Shown piece by piece: positions 44,337 through 52,978 of a DNA stretch of 64,000 bases. A program made the position numbers and the translations under genes. The stretch is from Yinghuangia elevatio (GTDB lineage: Bacteria > Actinomycetota > Actinomycetes > Streptomycetales > Streptomycetaceae). The first letter of the stretch is position 1. Each line of letters opens with the position of its first letter. Under the pieces are notes generated by a model, which ran no database searches, had not been told where the DNA came from, and saw nothing but the letters and a program-made list of their open reading frames with translations. The DNA is taken from positions 5,834 to 69,833 of the forward strand of contig NZ_JBEZFP010000036.1 in the NCBI RefSeq assembly GCF_040649515.1. The letters are read 5' to 3'.

Positions 44337-44432
44337 CCGGACGGCCGGGCGGCGCCTGACCGGCACGCGCGCCGAATCCCGGCGGGCAACGGGCCCGGTG
44401 CCTGGTGGTCGACGTGTGGGACGGCGACGGCG

Positions 44433-45755
44433 TCACATGCCGTCCCCGTCCCAGCGGCCGAGGGAGCGGCTGCGGACCGGCAGGGTGGACAGAATCGGCG
44501 GGAGCGGCCGATCGACGCCGCGCTTCCACGGGCGGCCCACGCCCCAGTTGTGGGCGTGGTCGTCGATACGTTCGTCGGGGTGCTCCAGAGTTTTGGGCGC
44601 GGGCCAGCCGAGGGCGGCGTGGGAGTGCGCAGACGCTTCGGCGGCTCCGGACTCGTGGCTTTGGCCGTGGCCGTGGCCGTGGCGGTGGTGGCCGGGGTCG
44701 GATGCGGTCCCGGGTGCGGTCTCGCGGCCGTGGTCAGGGCTGTGGTCGGGGCCGTGGCCCTGGCCCAGGCGGGCGAGGTCGAAGGCCGTCGCCATGGCGA
44801 CAAGGCTCTGGTCGCTGCCGGTGCCGTGCTGCACGTAGTCGGTGTCCGGCGCGCCCCGCTCCTTTTGGAAGTTGAGGGCGGTGCGCAGCACCCGCAGGTC
44901 GCCGTCGGTGCGCCGGCTGCCGCCACCCGCGATGTCGTGGGAGGAGTACGACCAGGTCATGCGTCCGCCGTCCGGCGCGTAGTTGACCGCGTCGCCGCCC
45001 CAGCGGACCCATTCGTTCTGGGTGTACCAGTTCTCCAGTTCGCCGTCCGACCGCATGAGCCAGGTGGTGCCACCCTCCATCGCCACGAAGTGGCCGTGCT
45101 TGACCCGGGCGGGCCGGAAGAAGTAGGTGCCCGCGTCCAGGTCGCCGAAGTTGTAGGCCATCTTGCCGTCGAGGGTGTACGCCTCCTCGTAGCACGGGTG
45201 GTGCGCAAGACGGTGGTCCGCCCAGCCCTCCTGGGCGTACACGAGGCGCGTATAGAACCCCGAGACCGGGTCGACGTGCAGGTACTTCACGAACAGCCCG
45301 GGCATGGGACCGGCGTTCGGCACGGCCAGCCAGTCGCTCTCGGCGGAGGCCCGCACGGTGATCTCGCCGCGGGCGTCCGGCCATCCGGGGTCGGAGGCGG
45401 AGTCCACGGCGTCGAACCCGGCGTCGCCGTACTCGCGGTAGTGCAGGATCCGGGAGCCCTCCGTGAACCGGAGCGCCTTCGCGGGCACGCCTTTCGGGGC
45501 GTGGACGTAGCCGCCCTTCCCCAGGACCTGGTCCCCGTACCGCATTTCGCCCTCGAGGACGTAGTACTCGGTGTCCGCGTGGTGGACGCCCGGGCCGCGC
45601 CCCCACTCGGTGTGGAAGTCGACGCGCAGCGACGAGGACCCGTCCTCCTCGTCGACGGACAACCGGCGTTCGCTCGCCCGGCCTTCGCCGCCCGGCAATT
45701 CGGCGCGGTGCCAGATGTAGTCCTTCTCCTGGATGGTCTCCACGTGGGGTCGCAT
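44433..45755 (-). CDS. Bicupin (DUF4437/ChrR-like) protein with His-rich tail
   Basis: About 440 residues with two cupin folds: one at about 50-125 (HHADTEYYVLEGEMRYGD), one at about 165-250 (HRLAHHPCYEEAYTLDGKMAYNFGDLDAGTYFFRPARVKHG) with His and Glu residues suited to metal binding. The C-terminal 110 residues are low-complexity and include HHRHGHGHGQSH near residues 363-374, a possible metal store. Bicupins include dioxygenases, isomerases and decarboxylases; no finer call is safe. The ATG at 45755 follows AAGGGA. It lies 127 bp downstream of the amidohydrolase gene on the same strand and probably works in the same pathway. Confidence 0.7.
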   Translation of the reverse strand: MRPHVETIQEKDYIWHRAELPGGEGRASERRLSVDEEDGSSSLRVDFHTEWGRGPGVHHADTEYYVLEGEMRYGDQVLGKGGYVHAPKGVPAKALRFTEGSRILHYREYGDAGFDAVDSASDPGWPDARGEITVRASAESDWLAVPNAGPMPGLFVKYLHVDPVSGFYTRLVYAQEGWADHRLAHHPCYEEAYTLDGKMAYNFGDLDAGTYFFRPARVKHGHFVAMEGGTTWLMRSDGELENWYTQNEWVRWGGDAVNYAPDGGRMTWSYSSHDIAGGGSRRTDGDLRVLRTALNFQKERGAPDTDYVQHGTGSDQSLVAMATAFDLARLGQGHGPDHSPDHGRETAPGTASDPGHHRHGHGHGQSHESGAAEASAHSHAALGWPAPKTLEHPDERIDDHAHNWGVGRPWKRGVDRPLPPILSTLPVRSRSLGRWDGDGM

Positions 45756-45882
45756 GCCACGTCCCTTACAGAGTCGGTGTGTTCTGCGTGTTCCTCGGGT
45801 TCCGCTTTGTCTGACAACGCAGGTTGCACGGCCCGAGTCGCAGCCTGCGCCGCCGGTGTTCCGATCCGATGCGCTTCGCCCG

Positions 45883-47319
45883 TCAACAGCGCCGCAGGTA
45901 CGCGCCGGTCGGCGTCCCCGCGACCTCGCCGTCCCGGTACGCGACGCTTCCGCGCACGACGGTGTGCACCGGCCAGCCCGTCAACTCGACGCCCTCGAAG
46001 GGGCAGTGGTCCTGACCGGAGCGACACAGCGCGGCGGTTACGGTCTGCGTCCTGTCGAGGTCCACGACGGTCAGGTCGGCGTCGAACCCGGGCAGGAGGT
46101 TCCCCTTGCCCGCAAGGTTGTACGCCCGGGCCGGGGCGGCCGAGACCGCCTCGACGATCCGCGGCAGCGGGATGCCCCGCTTGAGGTGCCCTTCCGAGAG
46201 CATCACCGGATACAGCAGGGCGGTTCCCCCGAAGCCCGGGGCCGCGGGCCAAAGCCGGTCGCCCTTCAACTCCTCGGCACAGCAGGCGTGGTCGGAAGCC
46301 ACCCAGTCGATGTCCCCGGCCGCGAAGCGTGCCCACAGCGCCTCGTTGTCGGCAGCGGTGCGGATGGGCGGGTTGACTTTGCCGCCGAGACCGCCGCGCG
46401 CGTCGAGTGTGTCGTGGTCCAGGCACAGGTGGTGCAGCGTCGTCTCGAAGCGCATGTCCGTATGCGGGTAGGCGAGCCGGGCCTGCACCGCCGCGTCGAT
46501 CGCGTCGGCGCCGGAGAGATGCAGCAGGTTGATCCGCGTGCCGGTGTGCGACGCGATGGCAGTCGCCTCGCCGATCGCCACCCGCTCGGTCAGCGGCGGG
46601 CGTCCCTCGTGGTACGCCCGGAGCGTCTGCGGGTCCCCGGCCGCCTGCACGCGGTCGATGAACACCCGCATCAGTTCGCTCTGTTCGCAGTGCAGCGACA
46701 GGGACAGACGCAGTTGCGGGTTCGCGTCCTGGGCCGCGGCAACCTGCTCCATGAGCAGCAGCAGGTGGCCGAGGTCGTACTCGTCGCCCATGGTGAACGC
46801 GCGCGCGTCCCGGCTGTTCGAAGCGAGGTCGAACCCCTTGTAGAACATGTAGTACTTGAACGACGTGACGCCGTGTTCGCGGACCAGGTACGGGATTTCC
46901 CCGATCTGCCCGACCGTCATCGGGGCGAGGTGGAACCCGTAGTCGGTCCAGGCCTCGCCGGCCACCGCGGCGAGGACCTCGGGAAAAATCTCGCGGTACG
47001 GGCCGGTGCGGTTCAGGTAATGCGTGCCGGTGCGGAAGTACGAGACGACGGACGTGGCCCCGCCGACGAGCGACGACCGGGTCTCCTCGTACGCGTCGAG
47101 CCCGAGGTCACGGTAGATGCCGATGTGGAAGTGGGCGTCGACGGCGCCCGGGAGCACGACCATGCCGCGGGCGTCCAGCACGTCGTCGGCCCGCGAGACC
47201 GGGATGTCCGCGGCCAGTGCCGCGACCTTGCCGCCGCGTACGGCCACGTCGGCGCGCAGTTGCGTGCCGCCGGGGAGCACGACGGTGCCGCCTTTGACCA
47301 CGAGTTCGTAGTGGGGCAT
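45883..47319 (-). CDS. Cyclic amidohydrolase (dihydropyrimidinase/allantoinase family)
   Basis: A 478-residue TIM-barrel metal hydrolase: MPHYELVVKGGTVVLPGG opens the family's beta-sandwich, GAVDAHFHIGIY is the HxH metal motif, SFKYYMFYKG carries the lysine that is carboxylated in these enzymes, LSLHCEQSE and INLLHLSG carry metal histidines, and WVASDHACC holds the catalytic aspartate. The family opens cyclic amides such as dihydrouracil, hydantoins or allantoin; substrate is not readable. The ATG at 47319 follows AAGGGGGA. It is divergent to a CoA-transferase gene, with a candidate IclR operator in between. Confidence 0.85.
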   Translation of the reverse strand: MPHYELVVKGGTVVLPGGTQLRADVAVRGGKVAALAADIPVSRADDVLDARGMVVLPGAVDAHFHIGIYRDLGLDAYEETRSSLVGGATSVVSYFRTGTHYLNRTGPYREIFPEVLAAVAGEAWTDYGFHLAPMTVGQIGEIPYLVREHGVTSFKYYMFYKGFDLASNSRDARAFTMGDEYDLGHLLLLMEQVAAAQDANPQLRLSLSLHCEQSELMRVFIDRVQAAGDPQTLRAYHEGRPPLTERVAIGEATAIASHTGTRINLLHLSGADAIDAAVQARLAYPHTDMRFETTLHHLCLDHDTLDARGGLGGKVNPPIRTAADNEALWARFAAGDIDWVASDHACCAEELKGDRLWPAAPGFGGTALLYPVMLSEGHLKRGIPLPRIVEAVSAAPARAYNLAGKGNLLPGFDADLTVVDLDRTQTVTAALCRSGQDHCPFEGVELTGWPVHTVVRGSVAYRDGEVAGTPTGAYLRRC

Positions 47320-47362
47320 GGCGCGTTGCGTCCCCCTTCGTACCGCAGAAGCAGCAAGAGTC

Positions 47363-47416
47363 GGTGCTGGTGCTGGTGCTGGTGCTGGTGCTGGTGCTCG
47401 TGCCGGTGCCGGTGCC
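47363..47416 (+). repeat. GGTGCT hexamer microsatellite
   Basis: Six perfect GGTGCT units at 47363-47398 followed by three degenerate (C/G)GTGCC units. It lies 44 bp upstream of the amidohydrolase start, in its 5' untranslated region. Slippage here could alter leader length. Confidence 0.8.
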
Positions 47417-47467
47417 GATGTCGCAGCCGGGGCCGGAGCCGCAGCCGGAGCGCAATTGTGAGACAGC

Positions 47468-47484
47468 GTTCCGGACAATGGAAT
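47468..47484. promoter_or_regulatory. Putative IclR operator in divergent promoter
   Basis: GTTCC-N7-GGAAT (with TTCC and GGAA arms at 47469-47472 and 47480-47483). Same half-site and spacing as the palindrome upstream of the iclR-type gene at 52909-52927. It lies between the amidohydrolase (minus) and CoA-transferase (plus) start codons, 69 bp from the latter. Confidence 0.55.
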
Positions 47485-47552
47485 GCCCCGGCTAAGATGA
47501 CGATACGACCGTTGACCGGGTCGGCCAAGGGTGACGGAGGAGAAGCCGTTCC

Positions 47553-48794
47553 ATGACGACCGAATCGCGCACGGCCGACGGACCCCGCGACCCACCGCTC
47601 GCCGGGGTGCAAGTACTGGATGCGGCAACGCTGTTCGCGGGGCCGATGGCCGCGACGATTCTGGCGGACTACGGCGCCGACGTGGTCAAGATCGAGCACC
47701 CGAGGCGCGGCGACCCCGTCCGCGACCACGGCCCCGGCAAGGACGGCGTGGGCCTGTGGTGGACCGTTCTCGGGCGCAACAAGCACACGGTCGGCCTCGC
47801 CCTCAACACGCCGGAAGGCGCCGAGATCATGCGGCGGTTGGCCGCCGGCGCCGACGTACTCGTGGAGAACTTCCGGCCGGGCACCCTGGAGCGCTGGGGG
47901 CTCGGCCCGGAGATCCTGATGGCGCTGAACCCGCGGCTGGTCGTCGCGCGCGTGACCGGGTTCGGGCAGTTCGGACCGTACGCCTCCCGACCCGGCTTCG
48001 GCACTCTGGCCGAGGCGATGAGCGGGTTCGCGGCGATCACCGGCACGCCCGAAGGCCCGCCCACGCTACCGCCGTTCGGCCTGGCCGACGGAATCGCGGC
48101 GCTCGCCGCGGCCCAGGCGGTGATGACCGCGCTCTACGAACGCGACACCCGTAGCGGCCGCGGCCAGATCGTCGACCTGGCCATCATCGAACCCATCCTG
48201 TCGATCCTCGGGCCGCAGCCCATCGTGTACGACCAACTCGGCATCGTCCAGGAGCGGACCGGGAACCGCTCGGTGAACAACGCCCCGCGCAACACCTACC
48301 GGTGCCGGGACGGAAAGTGGGTCGCCGTCTCCACGTCCGCGCACAGCGTCGCCGAGCGCGTCATGCGCCTGGTCGGGCATCCCGAGGTCGTCGGCCGGCC
48401 GTGGTTCACCTTGGGCGTCCGCCGAGCCGCGCACGCGGACGAACTCGACGGGTACGTCGCCGCCTGGATCGCGGAGCGCGATCTCCCCGACGTCATGGCC
48501 GCGTTCGAGGCGGCCGAGGCGGCGGCCGCGCCGATCCACGACATCGCCGACGTCTTCGCCGATCCGCAGTACCAGGCGCTCGACACCGTCACCACGGTCG
48601 AGGACCCGGTCCTCGGTCCGGTGCGCATGCAGAACCTGCTGTACCGGCTGTCCCGGACTCCCGGCCGCATCGCCTGGACCGGCCGTCCGCACGGCGCGGA
48701 CACCTATCGCGTGCTCGGCGAACGCGCGGGACTCGGCGCCGCGGAACTGGACCGGCTCGCCGAGGCGGGTGTGATCGCGGGGGAGAAGCCGTGA
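47553..48794 (+). CDS. CaiB/BaiF family (class III) CoA-transferase 1
   Basis: A 413-residue class III CoA-transferase: GVQVLDAATLFAGPMAATILADYGADVVKIEHPRRGDPVRDHGP at the N-terminus with the catalytic-aspartate region near residue 170 (ADGIAALAAAQ), then GRGQIVDLAIIEPIL and TYRCRDGKWVAVS. These enzymes move CoA between carboxylic acids, often from succinyl-CoA to a substrate acid. The ATG at 47553 follows GGAGGAG. The stop overlaps the MmgE/PrpD start (GTGA at 48791-48794), so the two are translationally coupled. It is only distantly like the second CoA-transferase at 51370. Confidence 0.88.
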   Translation: MTTESRTADGPRDPPLAGVQVLDAATLFAGPMAATILADYGADVVKIEHPRRGDPVRDHGPGKDGVGLWWTVLGRNKHTVGLALNTPEGAEIMRRLAAGADVLVENFRPGTLERWGLGPEILMALNPRLVVARVTGFGQFGPYASRPGFGTLAEAMSGFAAITGTPEGPPTLPPFGLADGIAALAAAQAVMTALYERDTRSGRGQIVDLAIIEPILSILGPQPIVYDQLGIVQERTGNRSVNNAPRNTYRCRDGKWVAVSTSAHSVAERVMRLVGHPEVVGRPWFTLGVRRAAHADELDGYVAAWIAERDLPDVMAAFEAAEAAAAPIHDIADVFADPQYQALDTVTTVEDPVLGPVRMQNLLYRLSRTPGRIAWTGRPHGADTYRVLGERAGLGAAELDRLAEAGVIAGEKP

Positions 48795-50290
48795 CCCGCG
48801 GAGCGTCCGGGGTGCCCGGGGTGCCCGCGGTTTCCAAGGTATCCGGGGTGTCCGAGGTGTCGCGGGTGCGAACCCACGTTCAGGAACTCGCCCGCTTCGC
48901 CGTCGCGTGCCGGGACGAGCCGTTGCCCGGGGAAGTGACCGCCGATGTCGTGCACCGGGTCCTCGACGTGCTGGGCAACTGCCTGGCGGGGCGCGCCGAA
49001 TCCGAGGGAGCAGCCGCCCCCGATGCCGCCGTGCTGCGGCTCGTCGACGGCTGGGCCGGGGTCCGCGAAGCGACGGCCGTCGGGTCCGGCGTGCGCCTGC
49101 CGGCGCCGAACGCCGCACTGGCGAACGGGACTTTCGCCCACCTGCTGGACTTCGACGACACCCACCTGCCGAGCGTGTTGCACCCGTCCGCCAACGTCGT
49201 GCCCGCGGCCTTGGCTGCCGCAGAAGCCGCGGACGCGCCGACCGCCGTGCTGCTTGCGGCAGTTGCGGCGGGCATCGAGGTCGCCAATCGTCTGGGCATG
49301 GCGTCGTACTCCGCCGAACTGGGCAACTCGGTGTTCTTCGACAAAGGCCTGCACGCGACGTCGATTTGCGGTGCGCTCGGGGCGGCGACCGCGGCGGGCC
49401 TGGCGTACGGTCTGGACGCCGAAGCGCTGGCGTCCGCCGTGGGCATAGCCGCCAGCATGGGTGCCGGTCTCTTGGAGGCGAACCGGACCGGGGGCACGGT
49501 CAAGCGGGTGCACTGCGGCTGGGCGGCCCACGGCGGAGTCGTGGCCGCGGCACTCGCCCGCGAGGGCGTCACCGGGCCACCCACGGTGTTGGAGGGCCGG
49601 TTCGGCTTCTTCAACGCCTACCTGGACGGCAAGTACGACGCTGCCGCCCTCACCGGCGACCTGGGAACGCGGTGGGAGTTGCTGCGCACCTTCTACAAGC
49701 CCTATCCCAGCAACCACTTCACCCACCCCGGGATCGACTGCGCGCTGGCCCTCCGGGCCCGCGGTCTCTCCGCGGACGAGGTCCAGCACGCCGAACTCGG
49801 CGTCGCCGAACCCGTATTGCGTACCATCGCCGAACCCCGTGCGCTGAAGATCCGGCCGACCACCGGGTACCACGCGAAATTCAGCGGACCGTACACCGTG
49901 GCTCGTGCGCTGCTCGGGGGCGGCGGACTCGGACTCCACCTGGACGACTTCTCCGAGGATGCGCTTGCCGACCCGCGCCTGCCGGACCTCGCGCAGCGCG
50001 TGACGATGGTCGCGGACGAGTCGGCGACAGCCCGATTCCCGGACTCCTTCGCCGCGGTGCTGCGGGTCACGACGTGCGCGGGCAGGGTTCTGGAGCACCG
50101 GGTCGACTGTTCGCGGGGTGGGCCGGAGCATCCGTTGTCGCGCACGGAACTCCTGGCGAAATTCCGCCTCAACGCCGTACGCGCGCTGCCTCCGAACCGG
50201 ACGGAACGCCTCTTGGCCGCCGTGGTCGCGATGGCCGAGGGCAACGTGGACTACCGGCACGTGCTCGACCTGACGATGCCCGCCGATTGA
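48791..50290 (+). CDS. MmgE/PrpD family protein
   Basis: A 499-residue protein of the MmgE/PrpD fold, whose members include 2-methylcitrate dehydratase and cis-aconitate decarboxylase. Seen: LANGTFAHLLDFDDTHLPSVLHPSANVVPAALA, GLHATSICGALGAA, GTVKRVHCGWAAHGGVVAAALA, and FYKPYPSNHFTHPGIDCAL, with the family's paired His and Asp residues. There is no methylcitrate synthase or lyase nearby, so the propionate pathway is unlikely. The GTG at 48791 overlaps the CoA-transferase stop. The N-terminal 30 residues contain Gly-Val-Pro/Ser runs from a short DNA repeat. Confidence 0.85.
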   Translation: MTRGASGVPGVPAVSKVSGVSEVSRVRTHVQELARFAVACRDEPLPGEVTADVVHRVLDVLGNCLAGRAESEGAAAPDAAVLRLVDGWAGVREATAVGSGVRLPAPNAALANGTFAHLLDFDDTHLPSVLHPSANVVPAALAAAEAADAPTAVLLAAVAAGIEVANRLGMASYSAELGNSVFFDKGLHATSICGALGAATAAGLAYGLDAEALASAVGIAASMGAGLLEANRTGGTVKRVHCGWAAHGGVVAAALAREGVTGPPTVLEGRFGFFNAYLDGKYDAAALTGDLGTRWELLRTFYKPYPSNHFTHPGIDCALALRARGLSADEVQHAELGVAEPVLRTIAEPRALKIRPTTGYHAKFSGPYTVARALLGGGGLGLHLDDFSEDALADPRLPDLAQRVTMVADESATARFPDSFAAVLRVTTCAGRVLEHRVDCSRGGPEHPLSRTELLAKFRLNAVRALPPNRTERLLAAVVAMAEGNVDYRHVLDLTMPAD

Positions 50291-50306
50291 CGTCGGGGCG
50301 GAGCCC

Positions 50307-50324
50307 GCACGGCCGACGCCGTGC
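50307..50324. terminator. Hairpin between convergent MmgE/PrpD and CitE-like genes
   Basis: GCACGGC-CGAC-GCCGTGC, a perfect 7-bp stem with a 4-base loop, starting 17 bp after the MmgE/PrpD stop. It lies between convergent genes and may serve both. Confidence 0.5.
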
Positions 50325-50403
50325 CGGACGTTCTGGGGGCGGGACCCGGGGCGGGACCCCGCGGGGCGGGTCGCATCGGCGGGATCCCGCACGATCCGGC
50401 GGA

Positions 50404-51345
50404 TCAGTCGGTCCGGTCGGTCGGCTGGGTCAGGTCGGGCGGCTCGGGCCGGGGGCGGAGACCCGCCAGGCGGGCTGCCGCCAGCGTACGCCGGGCGCCC
50501 CGTACGACGGCCAGGTCCACCATGCGTCCGCGCCCGTCGACGAACACCCCGTTCCCGGAGGCAATCGCCGCCTCATGGCCCGCGACCACCGCGTACGCAC
50601 GCTCGACTTCCCCGGGCGTCGGGGTGAATACCTCGTTGACCGTGGCGAGTTGCGCCGGATGGATGCACGCCCGGCCGGCGAATCCCAGGCGCCGCAGCGC
50701 GACTGTGGACTCCCGCAACGCGCCGAGGTCGGTGTAGTCCGTGCTGACCGGGCCGACCGGCGGATCGATCCGGGCGGCTGCCGACGCCAGCACGACCTGG
50801 CTGCGGACCCACAGCAGTTCGCGCTCGTCCGGGCCCGGCTCGACGCCGATGTCCGCACACAGGTCCGCTTCGCCTATCTGAAGGCGCAGCACGCGGGGCG
50901 TCGCGGCAATCTCCCGTGCCGCGAAGACGGCCGCCGCGGACTCCAGCAGCGGAGACAGCGCGATCCGGCCGTCCTGGAGTCCGCGTTCGGACTCCAGAGC
51001 GCCGATCAGCCAGGAGACCTCAGCCACTTCGGCAACCGATTCCGTCTTGGCCAGACACACTCCGGCCAATGCGGGGCCGACCACGGCCGCCAGGTCGGCG
51101 CGACCGACGGCGCCGGGGTTCACACGCACCCACAGGGCGGGTTCAGCTGCCACGGGGGCCGGGCGTTCGGCGAGGAAGGCCGCCACGGCGGCGCGCGCCC
51201 TCTCCTTCGCGGCGGCCGCGACGGAGTCCTCCAGGTCCAGGATGAGCGCGTCCGCCGCGCGCGCGACGGCCCTGCGCAGGACCTCGGGCCGGTCGCCGGG
51301 CACGTACAGATGGGAGCGTGGCGCGGCGCCCGCTGGGGTGGTCAT
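50404..51345 (-). CDS. CitE/HpcH-type CoA-ester lyase
   Basis: A 313-residue member of the citrate lyase beta/HpcH family: RSHLYVPGDRPEVLRRAVARAADALILDLEDSV, then LWVRVNPG, LAKTES, LRLQIGEADLCADIG and GRACIHPAQLATVNEVF, which carry the metal and CoA sites. Family members cleave malyl-, citramalyl- or hydroxyacyl-CoA esters by retro-Claisen chemistry. It follows CoA-transferase 2 by 24 bp on the same strand, so the pair could activate and then cleave a C4-C6 dicarboxylate. This substrate class is inferred, not read from the sequence. Confidence 0.88.
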   Translation of the reverse strand: MTTPAGAAPRSHLYVPGDRPEVLRRAVARAADALILDLEDSVAAAAKERARAAVAAFLAERPAPVAAEPALWVRVNPGAVGRADLAAVVGPALAGVCLAKTESVAEVAEVSWLIGALESERGLQDGRIALSPLLESAAAVFAAREIAATPRVLRLQIGEADLCADIGVEPGPDERELLWVRSQVVLASAAARIDPPVGPVSTDYTDLGALRESTVALRRLGFAGRACIHPAQLATVNEVFTPTPGEVERAYAVVAGHEAAIASGNGVFVDGRGRMVDLAVVRGARRTLAAARLAGLRPRPEPPDLTQPTDRTD

Positions 51346-51369
51346 CCGGTCCCCTCCTCGACGGACGTA

Positions 51370-52692
51370 CTACGCGCCCGTGCCAGTCCTGGGCGTTGTG
51401 GGAGGCGGAGGGGGCACGGTCGCGGAATCGGGAGCCGAAGGGGAACCAGTGCGGAAGCGGTCAGGGATGCCGGGCACGGCGCCCGCGCGCCCGAACGCGC
51501 CCGCGCGCACGAGGTCCGCGATTCGTTCGTCGGAGCATTCGGCGACCTGCGTCAGGACGTACTCGAAGTCCTCGTTACGGCGCGGCGCACGGCCGTCGGG
51601 CCGCGGATCCGGGCCGACCCGGACAGCCGTGCCGGGAAGGCGCATTCGCCCGTAGCGCGGATGCTCCGTCGTCACGACCATGTCGCGGGCGGCGGTGTGC
51701 GGGTCGGTGAGCGCGTCCGGGACGGTGTTGACCGGGCCGCAGGGGACGCCGACCGCGGACAGGGCGTCCAGCCACGCCGCCGCCGGTCGTGTGCGGAACA
51801 ACGGCTCCAGCAGCGCCAGGAGTTCGCCGCGGTTGCGCTCGCGGTCGGCGAAGGTGGCGAACCGGGGGTCCTGCGCCCATTCTTGGTGTCCGACGACCTC
51901 GGTCAGCCGCTGCCAGAACTTCTCCTTCGGGCATCCGACGACGATCCAGGCGTCGGCGGTGCGGAAGAGCTGGAACGGCACGAGGGAGGGATGCGAGGAG
52001 TGCCGCGTGCGGCGGGGCTCGTACCCGGCGTTGAGGTGCCAGGCGGCCGGGTAGTTGAGCAGCGACAGCGCGGTGTCGAAGAGGGACACGTCGCAGTCCA
52101 TGCCGGTGCCGTCCCGCCGGGCCGCGTGCAGACCCGCGAGCAGCGAGACGGCCGCGACGAACCCGGCCGAGTAATCGACAAGCGACAGGCCGGACTTGGC
52201 AGGCGGGCCGTCGGGTTCGCCGGTCACGTCCATCCAGCCCAGCAGACCCTGGAGGATGTAGTCGTACCCCGGTTCCGCCACGCGCGGACCGGTCATGCCG
52301 AACCCGGACAGCGAGCAGCACACGATGCGCGGGTTGAGGTGCTTGAGGTCGTCGTACGTGATGCCGATCTTGGCGGGCACGTCCCCGCGGAGATTGGAGT
52401 AGACGGCGTCGGAGGCGCGCACGAGTTCGTCGAAGACGGCGCGGCCGGACGGCGAGGCCAGGTCCAGCGACAGGCTGCGCTTGTTGCGGTTGAAGACCTC
52501 GAAGAAGAGCGAGTCCTCGCCCTCGGCGTACGGCGGCACGTATCGGCCGACGTCTCCGGCGACGGACGGGTCCTCGATCTTGATGACCTCGGCCCCGAGG
52601 TCGGCGAGGTGCAGCGAACCCCACGGCCCGGCGCCGTACTGTTCCACCGCGATGACGCGCACGTCCTCCAGGGGACGCCTGCCGGGCGCCAT
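51370..52692 (-). CDS. CaiB/BaiF family (class III) CoA-transferase 2
   Basis: About 440 residues: EDVRVIAVEQYGAGPWGSLHLADLGAEVIKIEDPSVAGDVGRYVP at the N-terminus, the SGFGMTGPRVAEPGYDYILQG region, DYSAGFVAAVSLLAGL with the catalytic aspartate near 180, and GVPCGPVNTVPDAL near 345. The family moves CoA to a free acid. The final 30 residues are Pro/Thr-rich. The ATG at 52692 matches the family N-terminus but its ribosome site is weak. It is divergent to the IclR gene, and the CitE-type lyase follows it. Confidence 0.88.
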   Translation of the reverse strand: MAPGRRPLEDVRVIAVEQYGAGPWGSLHLADLGAEVIKIEDPSVAGDVGRYVPPYAEGEDSLFFEVFNRNKRSLSLDLASPSGRAVFDELVRASDAVYSNLRGDVPAKIGITYDDLKHLNPRIVCCSLSGFGMTGPRVAEPGYDYILQGLLGWMDVTGEPDGPPAKSGLSLVDYSAGFVAAVSLLAGLHAARRDGTGMDCDVSLFDTALSLLNYPAAWHLNAGYEPRRTRHSSHPSLVPFQLFRTADAWIVVGCPKEKFWQRLTEVVGHQEWAQDPRFATFADRERNRGELLALLEPLFRTRPAAAWLDALSAVGVPCGPVNTVPDALTDPHTAARDMVVTTEHPRYGRMRLPGTAVRVGPDPRPDGRAPRRNEDFEYVLTQVAECSDERIADLVRAGAFGRAGAVPGIPDRFRTGSPSAPDSATVPPPPPTTPRTGTGA

Positions 52693-52978
52693 CAGACGGC
52701 CGCCGCGGGGGCGGTGGCGGTTCGGCCGACGAAGTCGTGGGGGAATCGCCCGAGTTGGGCGGTGGGGCGAACGGTCATGTGCGGCGTCCCTCCCGGAGGC
52801 GGCGGCGGACGGCCGCCGACCTGCCGCCATGGTAGGCACTGTTCCACCAGGCGCTCAAGCGTTCCGGAAGGGCAAACCCCGGGGAGACCAAAGGGTTGCG
52901 CAGGCCGGTGTTCCGCTCCGTGGAACAACGATCGCGTCGTGGCTATGATGGCAGCCCGTCCTGCCCGAGGAGCCACAG
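52693..52978. promoter_or_regulatory. Divergent CoA-transferase 2 / IclR intergenic region
   Basis: A 286-bp gap without a gene. It holds the IclR-type palindrome at 52909-52927 and a separate 8-bp palindrome TTCCGGAA at 52862-52869, with a further TGTTCC half-site at about 52839. These repeats of one half-site suggest several binding positions serving both directions. Confidence 0.5.
52909..52927. promoter_or_regulatory. Putative IclR operator (19-bp perfect interrupted palindrome)
   Basis: TGTTCC-GCTCCGT-GGAACA, 6-bp arms with a 7-bp spacer, 52 bp upstream of the IclR start codon. IclR-family operators commonly have GTTCC/GGAAC half-sites, so autoregulation is likely. Confidence 0.65.

Noticed and set aside
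48791..50290. 2-methylcitrate (prp) cluster
   Set aside because: No methylcitrate synthase or methylisocitrate lyase is present; the neighbours are CoA-transferases and a CitE-type lyase.
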